From positions 1 through 64,000 of the forward strand of contig NZ_JAIZZK010000006.1 in assembly GCF_020443705.1 (NCBI RefSeq): a stretch of 64,000 nt of DNA. The letters are read 5' to 3'. The stretch is from Clostridium algoriphilum (lineage in GTDB: Bacteria > Bacillota > Clostridia > Clostridiales > Clostridiaceae). Shown in pieces: positions 1 through 8,840 of this stretch. A program made the position numbers and the translations under genes. A model generated the notes under the pieces. It worked only from the letters and a program-made list of their open reading frames with translations, had not been told where the DNA came from and did no database searches. Numbering within the stretch: the first letter of the stretch is position 1; the number at the start of each line of letters is the position of its first letter.

Positions 1-111
1 CCAAACTGTTTTTTGCCTTTTACTGCTGACATAACAATACCCCCAATCATAGTTTTATTATCCTACAAATGGGGGTGTTTTTGCAATGTCCGTTTTTAGT
101 GGTTCAGTTCA
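1..111 (-). mobile_element. End of an IS3-like insertion sequence with the start of its first ORF
   Basis: Positions 87-111 read on the minus strand as TGAACTGAACC followed by ACTAAAAACGGACA. This resembles the terminal inverted repeats of IS3-family (IS150-like) elements, which begin TG and carry the CCxxAAAAxxGGACA pattern. Inside it, on the minus strand, a GGGGGT ribosome binding site precedes an ATG at 32 that opens MSAVKGKKQF and runs off the window. The basic start fits a small OrfA-type DNA-binding transposase subunit, but only about ten residues are visible. The family call rests on the terminal repeat and is moderate. Confidence 0.5.
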
Positions 112-308
112 GATTTTGAATTGAGGGGGTGTGCATTTTTAGCATTTTTTATGTTCCCTCAGACTTATGTTTTAATAGGATTTATTACTAAGAGGGTCGT
201 ACTTTTACGCATAATTAAAGGTATAGTGAAAGGCAGTCTTCAAATCGCAAGATGAAGTAAATTTATTCAATGAACATTTCTAAAATAATGAAAAAGGCTA
301 CCTTGGGT

Positions 309-351
309 ACCATAGAAAAGAGCACTAGTTTTTAGTGCTCTTTTCTATGGT
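309..351. terminator. Perfect 19-bp inverted repeat
   Basis: The arms ACCATAGAAAAGAGCACTA (309-327) and their exact complement (333-351) flank a five-base loop. A T-rich stretch follows from 359. It could terminate transcription coming from the insertion sequence side or be a miniature repeat. No intact gene lies directly upstream in the window. Confidence 0.5.
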
Positions 352-899
352 AAACTTTATTTTTTCTATATTAATTGTTTTTATTATGCTCAAGTTTTTT
401 CTTCTTTGTAAAAAAGATTACACGGTCCCAGATGATATCAAAAATGTATGGACCAACCATAGCTGTTTTATCCAGATAAACCCTAAATGTTATAAGAGCG
501 TCCTGATTATTATAAAAATGATGAGGATTTAAAATGTAAATTTTAAAATTTATTTTAAATATACCCAGTTATCGATAGTTAAATAGAAAAAGAGTAATAA
601 TATAATGAACCATGTTCAAGTAAACTATAGTGTGGGTTATCTTAGAATTGTTTAATTCTCAAGTTCTCAAGTTATAGTCATTTAACATTACTTGTTACTT
701 ATACAATTCAATTCTTTGAATAGACAGTGATATAGTTAGTATCGGTTCGCTTCCACCAAGCATATCCTCGACAATATTAATTGTGTTGTCGGGGATTTTT
801 TATTTTATAGAATTAACTCATCATAAAAATAAGGGGTATAAGTGACTTAACCATTTCTTAACTATTTTTTTAGTATTGCAGAGGAAGCATAAAACTATA
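352..899. other. Intergenic stretch without a supported gene
   Basis: An open frame of 65 codons starts within the hairpin arm at 335 and reaches 532. It has no ribosome binding site and mixed composition, so I do not call it. A Rho-independent terminator (TCCTCGACAA / TTGTCGGGGA, then TTTTTATTTT) sits at 764-806. It is preceded by a TTCGCTTCCACCA string resembling the repeats at 10.0 and 11.35 kb. The rest shows nothing recognisable. Confidence 0.4.
764..806 (+). terminator. Rho-independent terminator
   Basis: The stem ATCCTCGACAA / TTGTCGGGGAT (764-774 with 786-796) is followed by a T-run. The gene it once served is not visible. The sequence just upstream (TTCGCTTCCACCA) echoes the two longer hairpin/terminator repeats later in the window. 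Confidence 0.6.
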
Positions 900-928
900 T
901 TGACATTATATAATTATGTTGGTACAAT
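900..928 (+). promoter_or_regulatory. Sigma-A promoter of the thi operon
   Basis: TTGACA at 900-905 is separated by exactly 17 bases from TACAAT at 923-928. Initiation would fall near 935, a few bases ahead of the leader hairpin, so the transcript begins almost directly with the structured element. Confidence 0.75.
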
Positions 929-940
929 GTGTTAAAGAGT

Positions 941-1003
941 GATGACTAAGGTCACACGAAGGGGTACACCACCACGGGTGTAGGTCTTCGTGTGACCTTT
1001 TTT
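941..1003 (+). promoter_or_regulatory. Structured leader with terminator upstream of thiS
   Basis: A perfect 12-bp stem, GGTCACACGAAG (950-961) with CTTCGTGTGACC (986-997), encloses a second short stem, ACACC (966-970) with GGTGT (977-981). A run of six T follows at 998-1003. It can act as an intrinsic terminator 30 bases before the thiS start. The CTGAGA and ACCTGA signatures of the TPP riboswitch are absent. A conserved RNA upstream of thiS genes has been proposed in surveys of bacterial structured RNAs. Whether this is a member cannot be settled from the sequence alone. It could also simply be an attenuator. Confidence 0.6.
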
Positions 1004-1030
1004 GCTGTATCCAAATTTTAGGAGGGGATT

Positions 1031-1228
1031 ATGATATACGTAAATGGCAATCAAATGAGCAATGTGGATAATTTGAGTTTATCTGATTATCTAGTACGAG
1101 AAGGTTATACAATTTCTTTTGTTGCAGTTGAATGTAACGGTTCTATTGTGCCTAAAACTCAATATGAAGAAAAAATATTAACTGATGGTGATGTTATTGA
1201 AGTTGTAAGTTTTATAGGAGGCGGCTGA
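1031..1228 (+). CDS. thiS: Sulfur carrier protein ThiS
   Basis: This small ubiquitin-fold protein (65 aa) carries sulfur as a C-terminal thiocarboxylate for thiazole ring formation in thiamin synthesis. The chain ends in FIGGG, with the terminal diglycine that ThiF adenylates. A ribosome binding site AGGAGGGG precedes the ATG at 1031. It is the first gene of thiS-thiF-thiG-thiH-tenI, and its stop is one base from the next start. Length and terminus fit the family well. Confidence 0.95.
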   Translation: MIYVNGNQMSNVDNLSLSDYLVREGYTISFVAVECNGSIVPKTQYEEKILTDGDVIEVVSFIGGG

Positions 1229-1229
1229 T

Positions 1230-2039
1230 TTGAATATAAAGATTAATGGTAAACCAGTAACAACTAATTGTTTAACTCTTTTTGATTTGCGTAAAAAGCA
1301 GTATGATTATGAAAAAAATATAATAACTATTTTAAATGGATTTCAAACCTCTGATGATTATAAGATTAGTGAAAATGATGAAGTAAACTTTATTGAAAAA
1401 GGTAAAATGCCATCACAAGATGAATTCGAAAGCTTGATGTGTGCAAGACATACTCCACATGTATTTGAAAAAGTTAAAGCTGCCAGAGTAGCAGTTGCTG
1501 GTCTTGGAGGTCTTGGATCTAATATAGCAGTAAGTTTAGCAAGAACAGGAGTAGGTCATTTACATTTAATTGATTTTGATATTGTAGAACCCAGCAATTT
1601 AAATCGTCAGCAATATAAAATTAAACATCTTGGACTATATAAAACAGAATCATTAAAAAATGAAATTGAAGAAATAAATCCATTTATTAAAGTAACTATT
1701 GATACTGCTTTAGTTACTGAAGAAAATGTTCAAGAATTATTTAATAATGATGACATTATTTGTGAAGCTTTTGATAATCCCAAAGCTAAGGCTCTGCTTG
1801 TAAATACTATTCTTGAATGTTATCCACTAAAGAAAATTGTAGCAGCTTCAGGAATGGCAGGGTATGAAAGCAGTAATACAATAATTACAAAAAAAATAGC
1901 AGATAATTTTTATTTGTGCGGCGATGGGGAAAATGGTGCTATGGTAGGACGAGGTCTAATGGCTCCACGTGTATCTATTTGCGCAGGTCATCAGTCAAAT
2001 ATGGTTCTAAGATTAATACTCGGAATAGAAGAAATATAA
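1230..2039 (+). CDS. thiF: ThiS adenylyltransferase ThiF with an N-terminal ThiS-like domain
   Basis: This E1-like enzyme activates the ThiS C-terminus with ATP before sulfur transfer. Residues 1-60 look like a second ThiS/ubiquitin-fold domain that lacks the GG end. The Rossmann adenylation domain follows with GLGGLGSN near residue 91, then DFDIVEPSNLNRQQY. Fused forms of this kind are known as the ThiF family 2 of clostridia. The start is TTG at 1230, with its AGGAGG site inside the end of thiS, suggesting translational coupling. 269 aa is normal for the fused form. Confidence 0.92.
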   Translation: MNIKINGKPVTTNCLTLFDLRKKQYDYEKNIITILNGFQTSDDYKISENDEVNFIEKGKMPSQDEFESLMCARHTPHVFEKVKAARVAVAGLGGLGSNIAVSLARTGVGHLHLIDFDIVEPSNLNRQQYKIKHLGLYKTESLKNEIEEINPFIKVTIDTALVTEENVQELFNNDDIICEAFDNPKAKALLVNTILECYPLKKIVAASGMAGYESSNTIITKKIADNFYLCGDGENGAMVGRGLMAPRVSICAGHQSNMVLRLILGIEEI

Positions 2040-2072
2040 ATTTAACAGTGAGAAAATAAAGGAGAAGAAAAC

Positions 2073-2849
2073 ATGGAGAATAATACTGACAAACTTATTA
2101 TAGGTGGACATGAATTTAATTCACGATTTATATTAGGATCTGGGAAATATTCACTTGATCTAATAAATGCAGCTGTTGAAAATGCTGGTGCTGAGATTAT
2201 TACTTTAGCATTACGTCGTGCTAATTTGGGTAGTAGCGCTAATATTTTAGATTATATACCTAAAAATGTTACATTACTTCCAAATACATCAGGGGCTCGT
2301 AATGCGCAGGAAGCAGTTCGTATTGCACGTCTAGCACGCGAGATTGGATGTGGAGATTTTATTAAAATAGAAGTTATTCGTGATTCAAAATATCTGTTAC
2401 CAGATAATTATGAAACATTAAAAGCTACTGAAATTCTTGCAAAAGAAGGATTTATAGTAATGCCTTATATGTGTCCAGATTTAAACGTTGCAAGAGATAT
2501 GGTAAATGCAGGAGCTGCCGCTATTATGCCACTTGCTGCACCTATTGGATCAAACAAAGGATTATGTACACGTGATTTTATTAAAATTTTAATTGATGAA
2601 ATTGAACTTCCAATTATTGTAGATGCAGGAATTGGACGACCTTCTCAGGCTTGTGAAGCTATGGAAATGGGAGCCTCAGCTATTATGGTTAATACTGCAA
2701 TTGCTACAGCAGGTAATATTCCAGCTATGGCTGATGCTTTTAAGAAGGCAATAGAAGCAGGAAGAGGCGCATATCTTTCAGGGCTTGGTAGTGTACTTTA
2801 TAACGGTGCTTCGGCTTCATCACCATTAACTGGATTTATTAAAGATTAA
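2073..2849 (+). CDS. thiG: Thiazole synthase ThiG
   Basis: ThiG condenses 1-deoxy-D-xylulose 5-phosphate, dehydroglycine and ThiS thiocarboxylate into the thiazole phosphate. The 258-residue TIM barrel opens with the family motif FILGSGKY. It shows FIKIEVIRD with the Schiff-base lysine, and the glycine-rich phosphate-binding stretches [12 protein letters not shown] and [18 protein letters not shown] stands before the ATG. It lies between thiF and thiH in one transcript, with a 13-base gap to thiH. Confidence 0.96.
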   Translation: MENNTDKLIIGGHEFNSRFILGSGKYSLDLINAAVENAGAEIITLALRRANLGSSANILDYIPKNVTLLPNTSGARNAQEAVRIARLAREIGCGDFIKIEVIRDSKYLLPDNYETLKATEILAKEGFIVMPYMCPDLNVARDMVNAGAAAIMPLAAPIGSNKGLCTRDFIKILIDEIELPIIVDAGIGRPSQACEAMEMGASAIMVNTAIATAGNIPAMADAFKKAIEAGRGAYLSGLGSVLYNGASASSPLTGFIKD

Positions 2850-2862
2850 GGAGGGGATTTAA

Positions 2863-4020
2863 ATGGAACAACGTGTTGATCATATGAAATATATGGAAGG
2901 TATGGAGGCAATTGAATCTAATGTTATGGATCAGGTTATCTCAAAAATGGAAGTATATGATTCTGAAAAATATACAGCTCATAATGTGCTTATAGCTCTT
3001 AAGAAAGACGTATTAGATATTGAAGACTTTGCAGCTTTATTATCGCCTGCAGCGTTACCTTTTCTTGAGGACATGGCTAAACGTGCTAAATTAGAAACAC
3101 ATAAGCATTTTGGTAATTCAGTTTATATGTTTACTCCAATTTATATTTCTAATTATTGTGAAAACTATTGTATTTATTGTGGTTTTAACCGCTATAATAA
3201 AATTAAGCGTGCAAGACTTAATGCAGAGGAAATAGAAAAGGAAATGCAAAGTATTGCTAAAACTGGATTACAAGAAATATTAATTCTTACTGGTGAAAGT
3301 CGTAGCATGTCTGATGTTTCTTATATTGGTGAAGCCTGCAAAATAGCTAGAAAACATTTTAAGGTGGTTGGTCTTGAAGTATATCCAATGAACTCAGATG
3401 AATATGCATATGTTCATAAATGTGGTGCAGATTTTGTTACTGTATTCCAGGAAACTTATAATTCAGATAAATATGAAACATTACATTTAGAGGGATACAA
3501 ACGTGTTTTCCCTTATCGTTTTAACGCACAGGAAAGAGCATTAAAAGGTGGGATGAGAGGTGTTGGATTTGCTGCACTGCTCGGATTGGATGATTTTCGC
3601 AAGGATGCCTTTGCAACAGGACTTCATGCATACCTTCTTCAACGTAAGTATCCACATGCTGAAATTGCTCTTTCATGTCCAAGGTTATGTCCAATAATTA
3701 ATAATGATAAAATTAATCCAAAAGATGTACATGAGAAGCAGCTGCTACAGATAATTACTGCATATAGAATATTTTTGCCCTTTGCAAACATTACTATATC
3801 AACTCGTGAACGTGCTGGTTTTCGTGATAATGTAATTGGACTTGCAGCAACTAAAATTTCAGCTGGAGTTTCAGTTGGAATAGGCGGTCATAGTGATAAA
3901 GAAGAGGCTAAAGGTGATGAACAATTTGAGATTTCGGACCCACGTACAGTATCAGAAATATCTGATGTAATTGCGAGTCATGGTCTTCAATCAGTTATGA
4001 GTGATTATATATATGTATAA
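2863..4020 (+). CDS. thiH: 2-iminoacetate synthase ThiH (radical SAM)
   Basis: ThiH cleaves tyrosine with S-adenosylmethionine to give dehydroglycine for ThiG. This is the oxygen-sensitive route typical of anaerobes, in place of glycine oxidase ThiO. The cluster motif CENYCIYCGF (CxxxCxxC) lies near residue 100, after an N-terminal helical part. FVTVFQETYN and the C-terminal GHSDKEE region are typical of the family. The GGAGGGG site gives a clear start at 2863. The protein is 385 aa, slightly longer than many homologues. Confidence 0.95.
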   Translation: MEQRVDHMKYMEGMEAIESNVMDQVISKMEVYDSEKYTAHNVLIALKKDVLDIEDFAALLSPAALPFLEDMAKRAKLETHKHFGNSVYMFTPIYISNYCENYCIYCGFNRYNKIKRARLNAEEIEKEMQSIAKTGLQEILILTGESRSMSDVSYIGEACKIARKHFKVVGLEVYPMNSDEYAYVHKCGADFVTVFQETYNSDKYETLHLEGYKRVFPYRFNAQERALKGGMRGVGFAALLGLDDFRKDAFATGLHAYLLQRKYPHAEIALSCPRLCPIINNDKINPKDVHEKQLLQIITAYRIFLPFANITISTRERAGFRDNVIGLAATKISAGVSVGIGGHSDKEEAKGDEQFEISDPRTVSEISDVIASHGLQSVMSDYIYV

Positions 4021-4609
4021 AATGTTGGCAATTACCAATCGTCATCTTTGCAATAATGACTTTTTAGCACAGATACAAGACATATGTACATTGAATGGAA
4101 AAAATACAGTGATTAAGTCTGTTAGTATAGTACTTAGAGAAAAAGATTTGTCCGAAAATGATTATAAGGATTTAGCATCTAAGGTATTAAAAATATGTAA
4201 AAAAAATGATATAGAGTGTATATTACATACTTATTATAAAGTAGCAAGTGAACTTAATTGTAAAAAGATTCATCTGCCTTTACATGTTTTAAAATCTAAG
4301 CCGGATGTATGCAAAGAATTTAATGAAGTTGGAGTGTCTATTCATTCAGTAAATGAAGCAATAGAAGCTATTAATTTAGGTGCAACTTATATTATAGCAG
4401 GACATATATTTGCTACTGATTGTAAAAAAGACGTTCCACCAAGAGGGTTAAGCTTTTTATCAGCAGTCTGTAGTTCGGTAAATATTCCTGTTTATGCTAT
4501 TGGTGGTATTTTGCCTGCAAATGCTCAAAAAGCTATTAATGCAGGTGCAGATGGTATTTGTATTATGTCAGGGTTAATGAATTGCAAAAGTCCTAGGGTA
4601 TTTATATAA
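4013..4609 (+). CDS. tenI: Thiazole tautomerase TenI-like (ThiE-fold)
   Basis: The protein has the thiamin-phosphate-synthase fold and the signature GHIFATDCKKD, close to the TenI active-site segment with its histidine and TDCKK. ThiE proteins instead show GPxFxTxTK. It would isomerise the thiazole carboxylate made by ThiG. The gene overlaps the end of thiH. ATG at 4013 is chosen, but GTG 4001 and ATG 4022 are in frame and the ribosome site is weak. A thiamin phosphate synthase assignment cannot be fully excluded. Confidence 0.75.
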   Translation: MYKMLAITNRHLCNNDFLAQIQDICTLNGKNTVIKSVSIVLREKDLSENDYKDLASKVLKICKKNDIECILHTYYKVASELNCKKIHLPLHVLKSKPDVCKEFNEVGVSIHSVNEAIEAINLGATYIIAGHIFATDCKKDVPPRGLSFLSAVCSSVNIPVYAIGGILPANAQKAINAGADGICIMSGLMNCKSPRVFI

Positions 4610-4616
4610 AAAACAA

Positions 4617-4862
4617 ATGTGCACATTAAATGACCTCTTTACTTGGATGGATAAAATCTGCCAAGGAAAGTATAAAGCTACAATGAGAACGGTTATTCTT
4701 ACTTTTATCAACGATAAAGCTAATATTCCTTATCTAGTTAATGTGAATGTGGATTCATCAGGTGATTTTATCTTCAAAGATGAGCTTGATATACTTGCTG
4801 ATGAAAGTTACAAGAATTATTGGTTAAATTCTAGGCAAGATTTTTATGAAACACTTCAATAA
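4617..4862 (+). CDS. Small protein of unknown function
   Basis: This 81-codon frame begins seven bases after tenI and would be co-transcribed with the thi operon. The product is acidic and soluble, without a membrane segment or recognisable motif. Only a weak A-rich stretch precedes the ATG. It may be a real small gene or the remnant of a larger one. I do not recognise it. Confidence 0.35.
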   Translation: MCTLNDLFTWMDKICQGKYKATMRTVILTFINDKANIPYLVNVNVDSSGDFIFKDELDILADESYKNYWLNSRQDFYETLQ

Positions 4863-5607
4863 TTAATTGAATCAGAAAACGCTACTTATTATTTAATTTC
4901 TCTTACGAGACATGCTACATGTAGAAGATGATTATAAACATGGATAAATATGAAGAAAGCAAATCTAAGTAGTATAAGGTAATTATTTAAGGAAACTTTA
5001 TAAAGCCATAATGCGATATCATAATCCTGGCATCCAGCAATGCCGAGAGCCATGATACACATTATGGTTTTTTTCTGTCTTCGTCTTGATAGATATACTC
5101 AAATCAATGAAGATGCAAAGATACTTAGTATACCCAAGTACCGGGAAAAATGGAATTAGTACAATTCGGAATTCATAATATTACAAATCATAATGGTGGA
5201 AGAACTGTATATCTGTGACTTTGATTATTGTTGGAATTGCGGAGGGGTATTAAATTAAGATGACAGAATAAAAAAGACAAAAGGTGGTTTTGATAAATAC
5301 ATTATACATGTAAAGTTTGCCAGGGGTTAAGTTTATACCTTTAGGAGATTTACCTAATATGATAGGAGCAGTAGTTATGGTTGTATAGTCATTTTTAATT
5401 AAATTAATATAAACTAAGATAACATTTGAAATAAAATGGGCAATAATTGTTTAATGAGGTGAAATTTATACATAAGCTAAACTGCTGGGTATCTATAGTT
5501 CATATAATTCAGTAACAAAAAAATCCATTTACCAAATTAGTATAATTTAGGTTATAATATATCTAAGTCACAACAGTAAAATAATGTGGAATATGGAGGG
5601 AACAAAT
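4863..5607. other. Intergenic region with one large hairpin and degraded sequence
   Basis: The main feature is a long imperfect hairpin at 5002-5075. A short open frame ending at about 5385 (reading LPGVKFIPLGDLPNM) looks like the tail of a lost membrane-protein gene, but no start or family can be supported. Elsewhere there are stops in all frames and AT-rich sequence. Confidence 0.4.
5002..5075 (+). terminator. Large hairpin ending in a T-run
   Basis: The arms AAAGCCATAATGCG (5002-5015) and CACATTATGGTTT pair. Inside them ATATCAT pairs with ATGATA and TGGCAT with ATGCCG, and seven T follow. It could end the thi operon transcript, which has no closer terminator. The branched interior is larger than a plain terminator needs. 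Confidence 0.5.
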
Positions 5608-5916
5608 ATGAACAAAGAAATTTTAGAAGTTGCCACTACATTAATAGATTTTACTATGTGCTTAACTAATTTAAATAGCGTTAAAGCTGATGCAAATATC
5701 GATACAAAAGCGTGACGAACAGAACTTTCCCATAGCACTAGATCAGGCATTATTTTAGCAGACCATAATAAAGAAGCTAAAGACAGCCTAAAAGATAACC
5801 TAGAGACAGTCACTGTAATAGATAATCTATGGCAAAGTACAAAAAATGTATTTATCGTAGGCTACACAGGTGCAGTACCAGATGGAAGCGAGTCAAAGTT
5901 TGCAATCTTCAATTAA
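5608..5916 (+). pseudogene. Probable cell-wall-binding-repeat protein remnant with an in-frame TGA
   Basis: ATG at 5608 follows a good GGAGGG site and opens MNKEILEVATTL. A TGA at 5713-5715 interrupts the frame. The same frame then continues for 66 codons, including GIILADHN and NVFIVGYTGAVPDGSESKF, to TAA at 5914. The latter part resembles the cell wall binding repeat 2 (IVGGTGAVS type). I read it as a truncated, nonsense-mutated surface protein gene. The TGA has no selenocysteine context such as a known selenoprotein family. Confidence 0.45.
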
Positions 5917-5996
5917 AGGATTATTATCGTAAAATAGCTTTGTTGGCATAAAAGTAATATACTCTAAAACTCAATATAATAAGGAGGTCTCGTTAA

Positions 5997-6866
5997 ATGA
6001 ATAAGAAATTAGTCTTAGGTGTAATGTTAACAGCAAGTTTGTTTGCAACACCTATAAACAATGCATACGCTGATTCATATAAGAGTGTTACTATAGGGTA
6101 TGATTTGACGAATCAACAGAAAGAAGACATGTTAAAGTATTTTGATGTAGATAGGAATAGTGCGAGTGTTGTTGAAGTTACAGCTAATGAGGAGAAGAAA
6201 TATCTAGGAGATACAGTATCTAGAGATCAATTAGGTAATAAGTCGATATCATGTTCCTATATTGAGCCAACAACTACTGGTGGTTTAGTAGTGAATACAA
6301 ATAATGTAACTTGGGTAAATGCTAATATGATAAAGAATGCCCTAATTACAGCAGGAATTGAGAATGCTAATGTTAAAGTTTCTGCACCATTCTCTGTATC
6401 AGGTACGGCAGCTATGACTGGCATACTAAAGGGATTCGAAAATAGTAAAGACGGTAAGAAATTAGATGAAAGTACAAAGAAAACAGCTAATGAAGAGGTC
6501 GCAGTTACAGGCAAACTAGGTGAAGAAATTGGACAAGATAAAGCTGCGGGATTAATCAATGAAGTAAAGAGTGAAGTTATAAAAGATAAACCTAAGAATG
6601 AGGCAGGTATAACAAAAATAGTAAATAATATAACGAATAATTACAATTACAATCTGTCTAAAGATGATGTAAGTGGTATTGTTGGATTAATGACAAATGT
6701 AAATAAATTAAACTTGGATTACAACAAAGTAAAAGGACAGCTTGAGGGTGTAGCTAGTACAATGAAAAATACATTAGAAAGTGATAAGACTAAAGGTTGG
6801 TTCGCAAGTGTGTGTGCTTCTATTGGGAATTTCTTCAAAGGAATATCAGATAGTTTAAAATCATAA
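5997..6866 (+). CDS. Secreted DUF1002 protein (YpuA-like)
   Basis: The protein has a signal peptide (MNKKLVLGVMLTASLFATP, cleavage likely after NNAYA near residue 25), so it is exported. The body starts with YKSVTIGYDLTNQQKEDML and continues through GTAAMTGILKGFE, the pattern of DUF1002, whose Bacillus member is YpuA. The central part is rich in Lys and Glu, and the end (TKGWFASVCASIGNFFKGI) is amphipathic. A GGAGG site gives the start. Its function is unknown; it is probably cell-envelope associated. 289 aa matches the family. Confidence 0.8.
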   Translation: MNKKLVLGVMLTASLFATPINNAYADSYKSVTIGYDLTNQQKEDMLKYFDVDRNSASVVEVTANEEKKYLGDTVSRDQLGNKSISCSYIEPTTTGGLVVNTNNVTWVNANMIKNALITAGIENANVKVSAPFSVSGTAAMTGILKGFENSKDGKKLDESTKKTANEEVAVTGKLGEEIGQDKAAGLINEVKSEVIKDKPKNEAGITKIVNNITNNYNYNLSKDDVSGIVGLMTNVNKLNLDYNKVKGQLEGVASTMKNTLESDKTKGWFASVCASIGNFFKGISDSLKS

Positions 6867-7066
6867 ATGAGATGGGCATGGGAGGTATAAGTTAATGGGT
6901 GAAATAATATTAAAAAGGTAGACTTGAAAAGTGGTATGGTACTAGCCTATACATATTGAAATCTACTCTTTAGTTTAATGCCCCACCCCTACTGAGACAC
7001 AAGAGTTCACTGGTTATTAGAGATGTCTTCTGTATTTAAGAGAGGCACCTTTATATAGTATCAAAA

Positions 7067-7104
7067 AAAAATATTATACATACTATAGTGTGTATAATAT
7101 TTTT
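7067..7104. promoter_or_regulatory. 38-bp near-perfect palindrome just before a ribosome binding site
   Basis: Arms AAAAATATTATACATACTA (7067-7085) and TAGTGTGTATAATATTTTT (7086-7104) match at 18 of 19 positions with no loop. The palindrome ends one base before GTGGAGG (7105-7111) of the small ORF at 7118. As DNA it could be an operator. As RNA it is a hairpin with a U-rich 3' side that could terminate or mask the ribosome site. Confidence 0.5.
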
Positions 7105-7117
7105 GTGGAGGATATAT

Positions 7118-7300
7118 ATGTACAGGTGTCATTATTTTTATAATATCATGTTATTAAATAATAAAGGGAAATTATTGCCTATAACAGCTGTTAACTTAAG
7201 ACAACAATACTATGGATTCATTAATAGAAGTTCTAATATACGAATCCCTATACAAAATTTCTATAAATACTGTAAAGAAAATAGCAATGAGTTTTATTAA
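7118..7300 (+). CDS. Small protein of unknown function upstream of the GxGYxYP gene
   Basis: ATG at 7118 has an ideal GGAGG site six bases upstream, better than that of the following gene. The 60-residue product (MYRCHYFYNIMLLNN..., then PITAVNLRQQYYGFINRS) is aromatic and basic, with no signal or membrane helix. Its stop overlaps the likely start of the next gene, so the two may be translationally coupled. No family is recognised. It could also be the frameshifted N-terminus of a larger ancestral protein. Confidence 0.45.
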   Translation: MYRCHYFYNIMLLNNKGKLLPITAVNLRQQYYGFINRSSNIRIPIQNFYKYCKENSNEFY

Positions 7301-8840
7301 ATGGAATGGTTTCAAAAAAACTCTCAATACTGATAAGTATATAAAAAATCCTACAACGCCTACTTACTTATATGTTATTTCTCAAGATACAATGACTTAT
7401 TGTGAAAGAACAATGGTAGCTACCCTCCAAGGGTTGGTTAATACTCAATCTTATTTTCAAATATATACACTTAGTTCATTACAACCAGATTATCAAATTT
7501 GGCTAGATGATTTAAAAGATAGGTATGGAATTTCATACGAAAATATTTCGGATCCATGGGAATTATTAGATATATTTAAAAATAATGTTGATGGATATGT
7601 ACTTTATAATAATAAATTATTAAAAGATCCTTCAATAAACAATGCTTGTTCACTTGCCTCATTAAATAATTGTATTGCAGTTGATGAAGATATCGAAGAT
7701 AAAGTAAGATCCCATGGTATTACAAAGATTAAAGGCGACTGCCGAAGCACTGATGAAAGATGGGCTTACAATAATTTATGGAATTCTGGCTTGAACCATT
7801 CAATAATAATTCAACTATCCCCAGATAAAGTTGCGGCATTAAGAGACTATGCCATAATGACCAAATCCCTAATATTTTATGAAGACAAAGTAAGTGATAC
7901 ATCTCTTAGAGATAAAATATTTTCATCCATGGAAAAAGACTCCATTTGTTTAGGTTGGGGGCCAGATGAATTTATTAATATCAGTACAGTTTCAAAATAT
8001 GGTATTAACATGACTGGTGCAGATTGGTCTTATAATTTATCTGTATTAAGTTCATTTCCCTCATTACCTATGAAACAAAAAACGTTAGTGAACATTCCTC
8101 ATAAAGAAAATATTCATACTGTAACATTTATTATGTCTGATGGAGATAATCAACAGTGGGGCCTTGGAAATAATTATGGTTCTTCCAAATGGTATGGTTC
8201 GCCTAATAGAGGTAAATTTAATTTAGGTTGGTCATTAAGCCCATCACTATATTATCTAGCACCTACTGTATTTAAATTATATTATGAAAGCGCAGCTACT
8301 GGAGCTTCTAATGATTATTTTATAGTACCACCATCTGGAAATGGTTATATGTACCCAAGTAAATTTGATGAGAATACGCTTGGCATATATATTAATAGAT
8401 TAAATGACTACATGAAAAAAGTAGATGAGAAATATGTAGCAATTATCGATGACTCCTCCTTTCATAACAAGGAGATTTGGGCTAAATTTACTAGGAAGCC
8501 TAATATACATGGATTGTTTTATCTAGATTATCATAGACACCACAACTATCACGGAGAAATTATATGGTCTAATAATAAACCTATAGTGTCCTGTAGAGAT
8601 TTGCTTTGGGATAGGCTTGAAACTGAAGATGAGTTAGTGGAAAATATTAATAATCGAATTGACTCTGGGCAAGTAGATATTTATAATTCTAATAGTTATA
8701 CCTTTGTTTATGTTCATGCTTGGAGCAAAAGCTTGAGTAATATTGAAAAAGTTGTAAATAAGCTAAAGGAAAATTCTAAAGTATCAATAGTTACCCCAGA
8801 AACATTTATGGAACTTATAAAGAAGAATGTTAACTGTTAG
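7290..8840 (+). CDS. GxGYxYP-family protein, putative glycoside hydrolase
   Basis: The signature GNGYMYP lies in the second half (PPSGNGYMYPSKF). Before it, FIMSDGDNQQWG and a preceding N-terminal domain beginning TMTYCERTMVATLQGLVN match the two-domain GxGYxYP family, proposed to act on glycans. No signal peptide is visible. The start is uncertain: ATG 7290 overlaps the preceding small ORF, while ATG 7212 is in frame and would add 26 residues. It has its own downstream hairpin terminator. Substrate unknown. Confidence 0.75.
   Translation, partial: SFIKWNGFKKTLNTDKYIKNPTTPTYLYVISQDTMTYCERTMVATLQGLVNTQSYFQIYTLSSLQPDYQIWLDDLKDRYGISYENISDPWELLDIFKNNVDGYVLYNNKLLKDPSINNACSLASLNNCIAVDEDIEDKVRSHGITKIKGDCRSTDERWAYNNLWNSGLNHSIIIQLSPDKVAALRDYAIMTKSLIFYEDKVSDTSLRDKIFSSMEKDSICLGWGPDEFINISTVSKYGINMTGADWSYNLSVLSSFPSLPMKQKTLVNIPHKENIHTVTFIMSDGDNQQWGLGNNYGSSKWYGSPNRGKFNLGWSLSPSLYYLAPTVFKLYYESAATGASNDYFIVPPSGNGYMYPSKFDENTLGIYINRLNDYMKKVDEKYVAIIDDSSFHNKEIWAKFTRKPNIHGLFYLDYHRHHNYHGEIIWSNNKPIVSCRDLLWDRLETEDELVENINNRIDSGQVDIYNSNSYTFVYVHAWSKSLSNIEKVVNKLKENSKVSIVTPETFMELIKKNVNC

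Noticed and set aside
335-532. 65-codon open frame
   Set aside because: It begins inside a hairpin arm, lacks a ribosome site and has no recognisable pattern.
941-1003. TPP riboswitch
   Set aside because: The conserved CTGAGA and ACCTGA elements are missing; only a hairpin/terminator is supported.
5713-5715. Selenocysteine codon
   Set aside because: The context does not match a known selenoprotein family and no SECIS-like hairpin is evident; a nonsense mutation is simpler.
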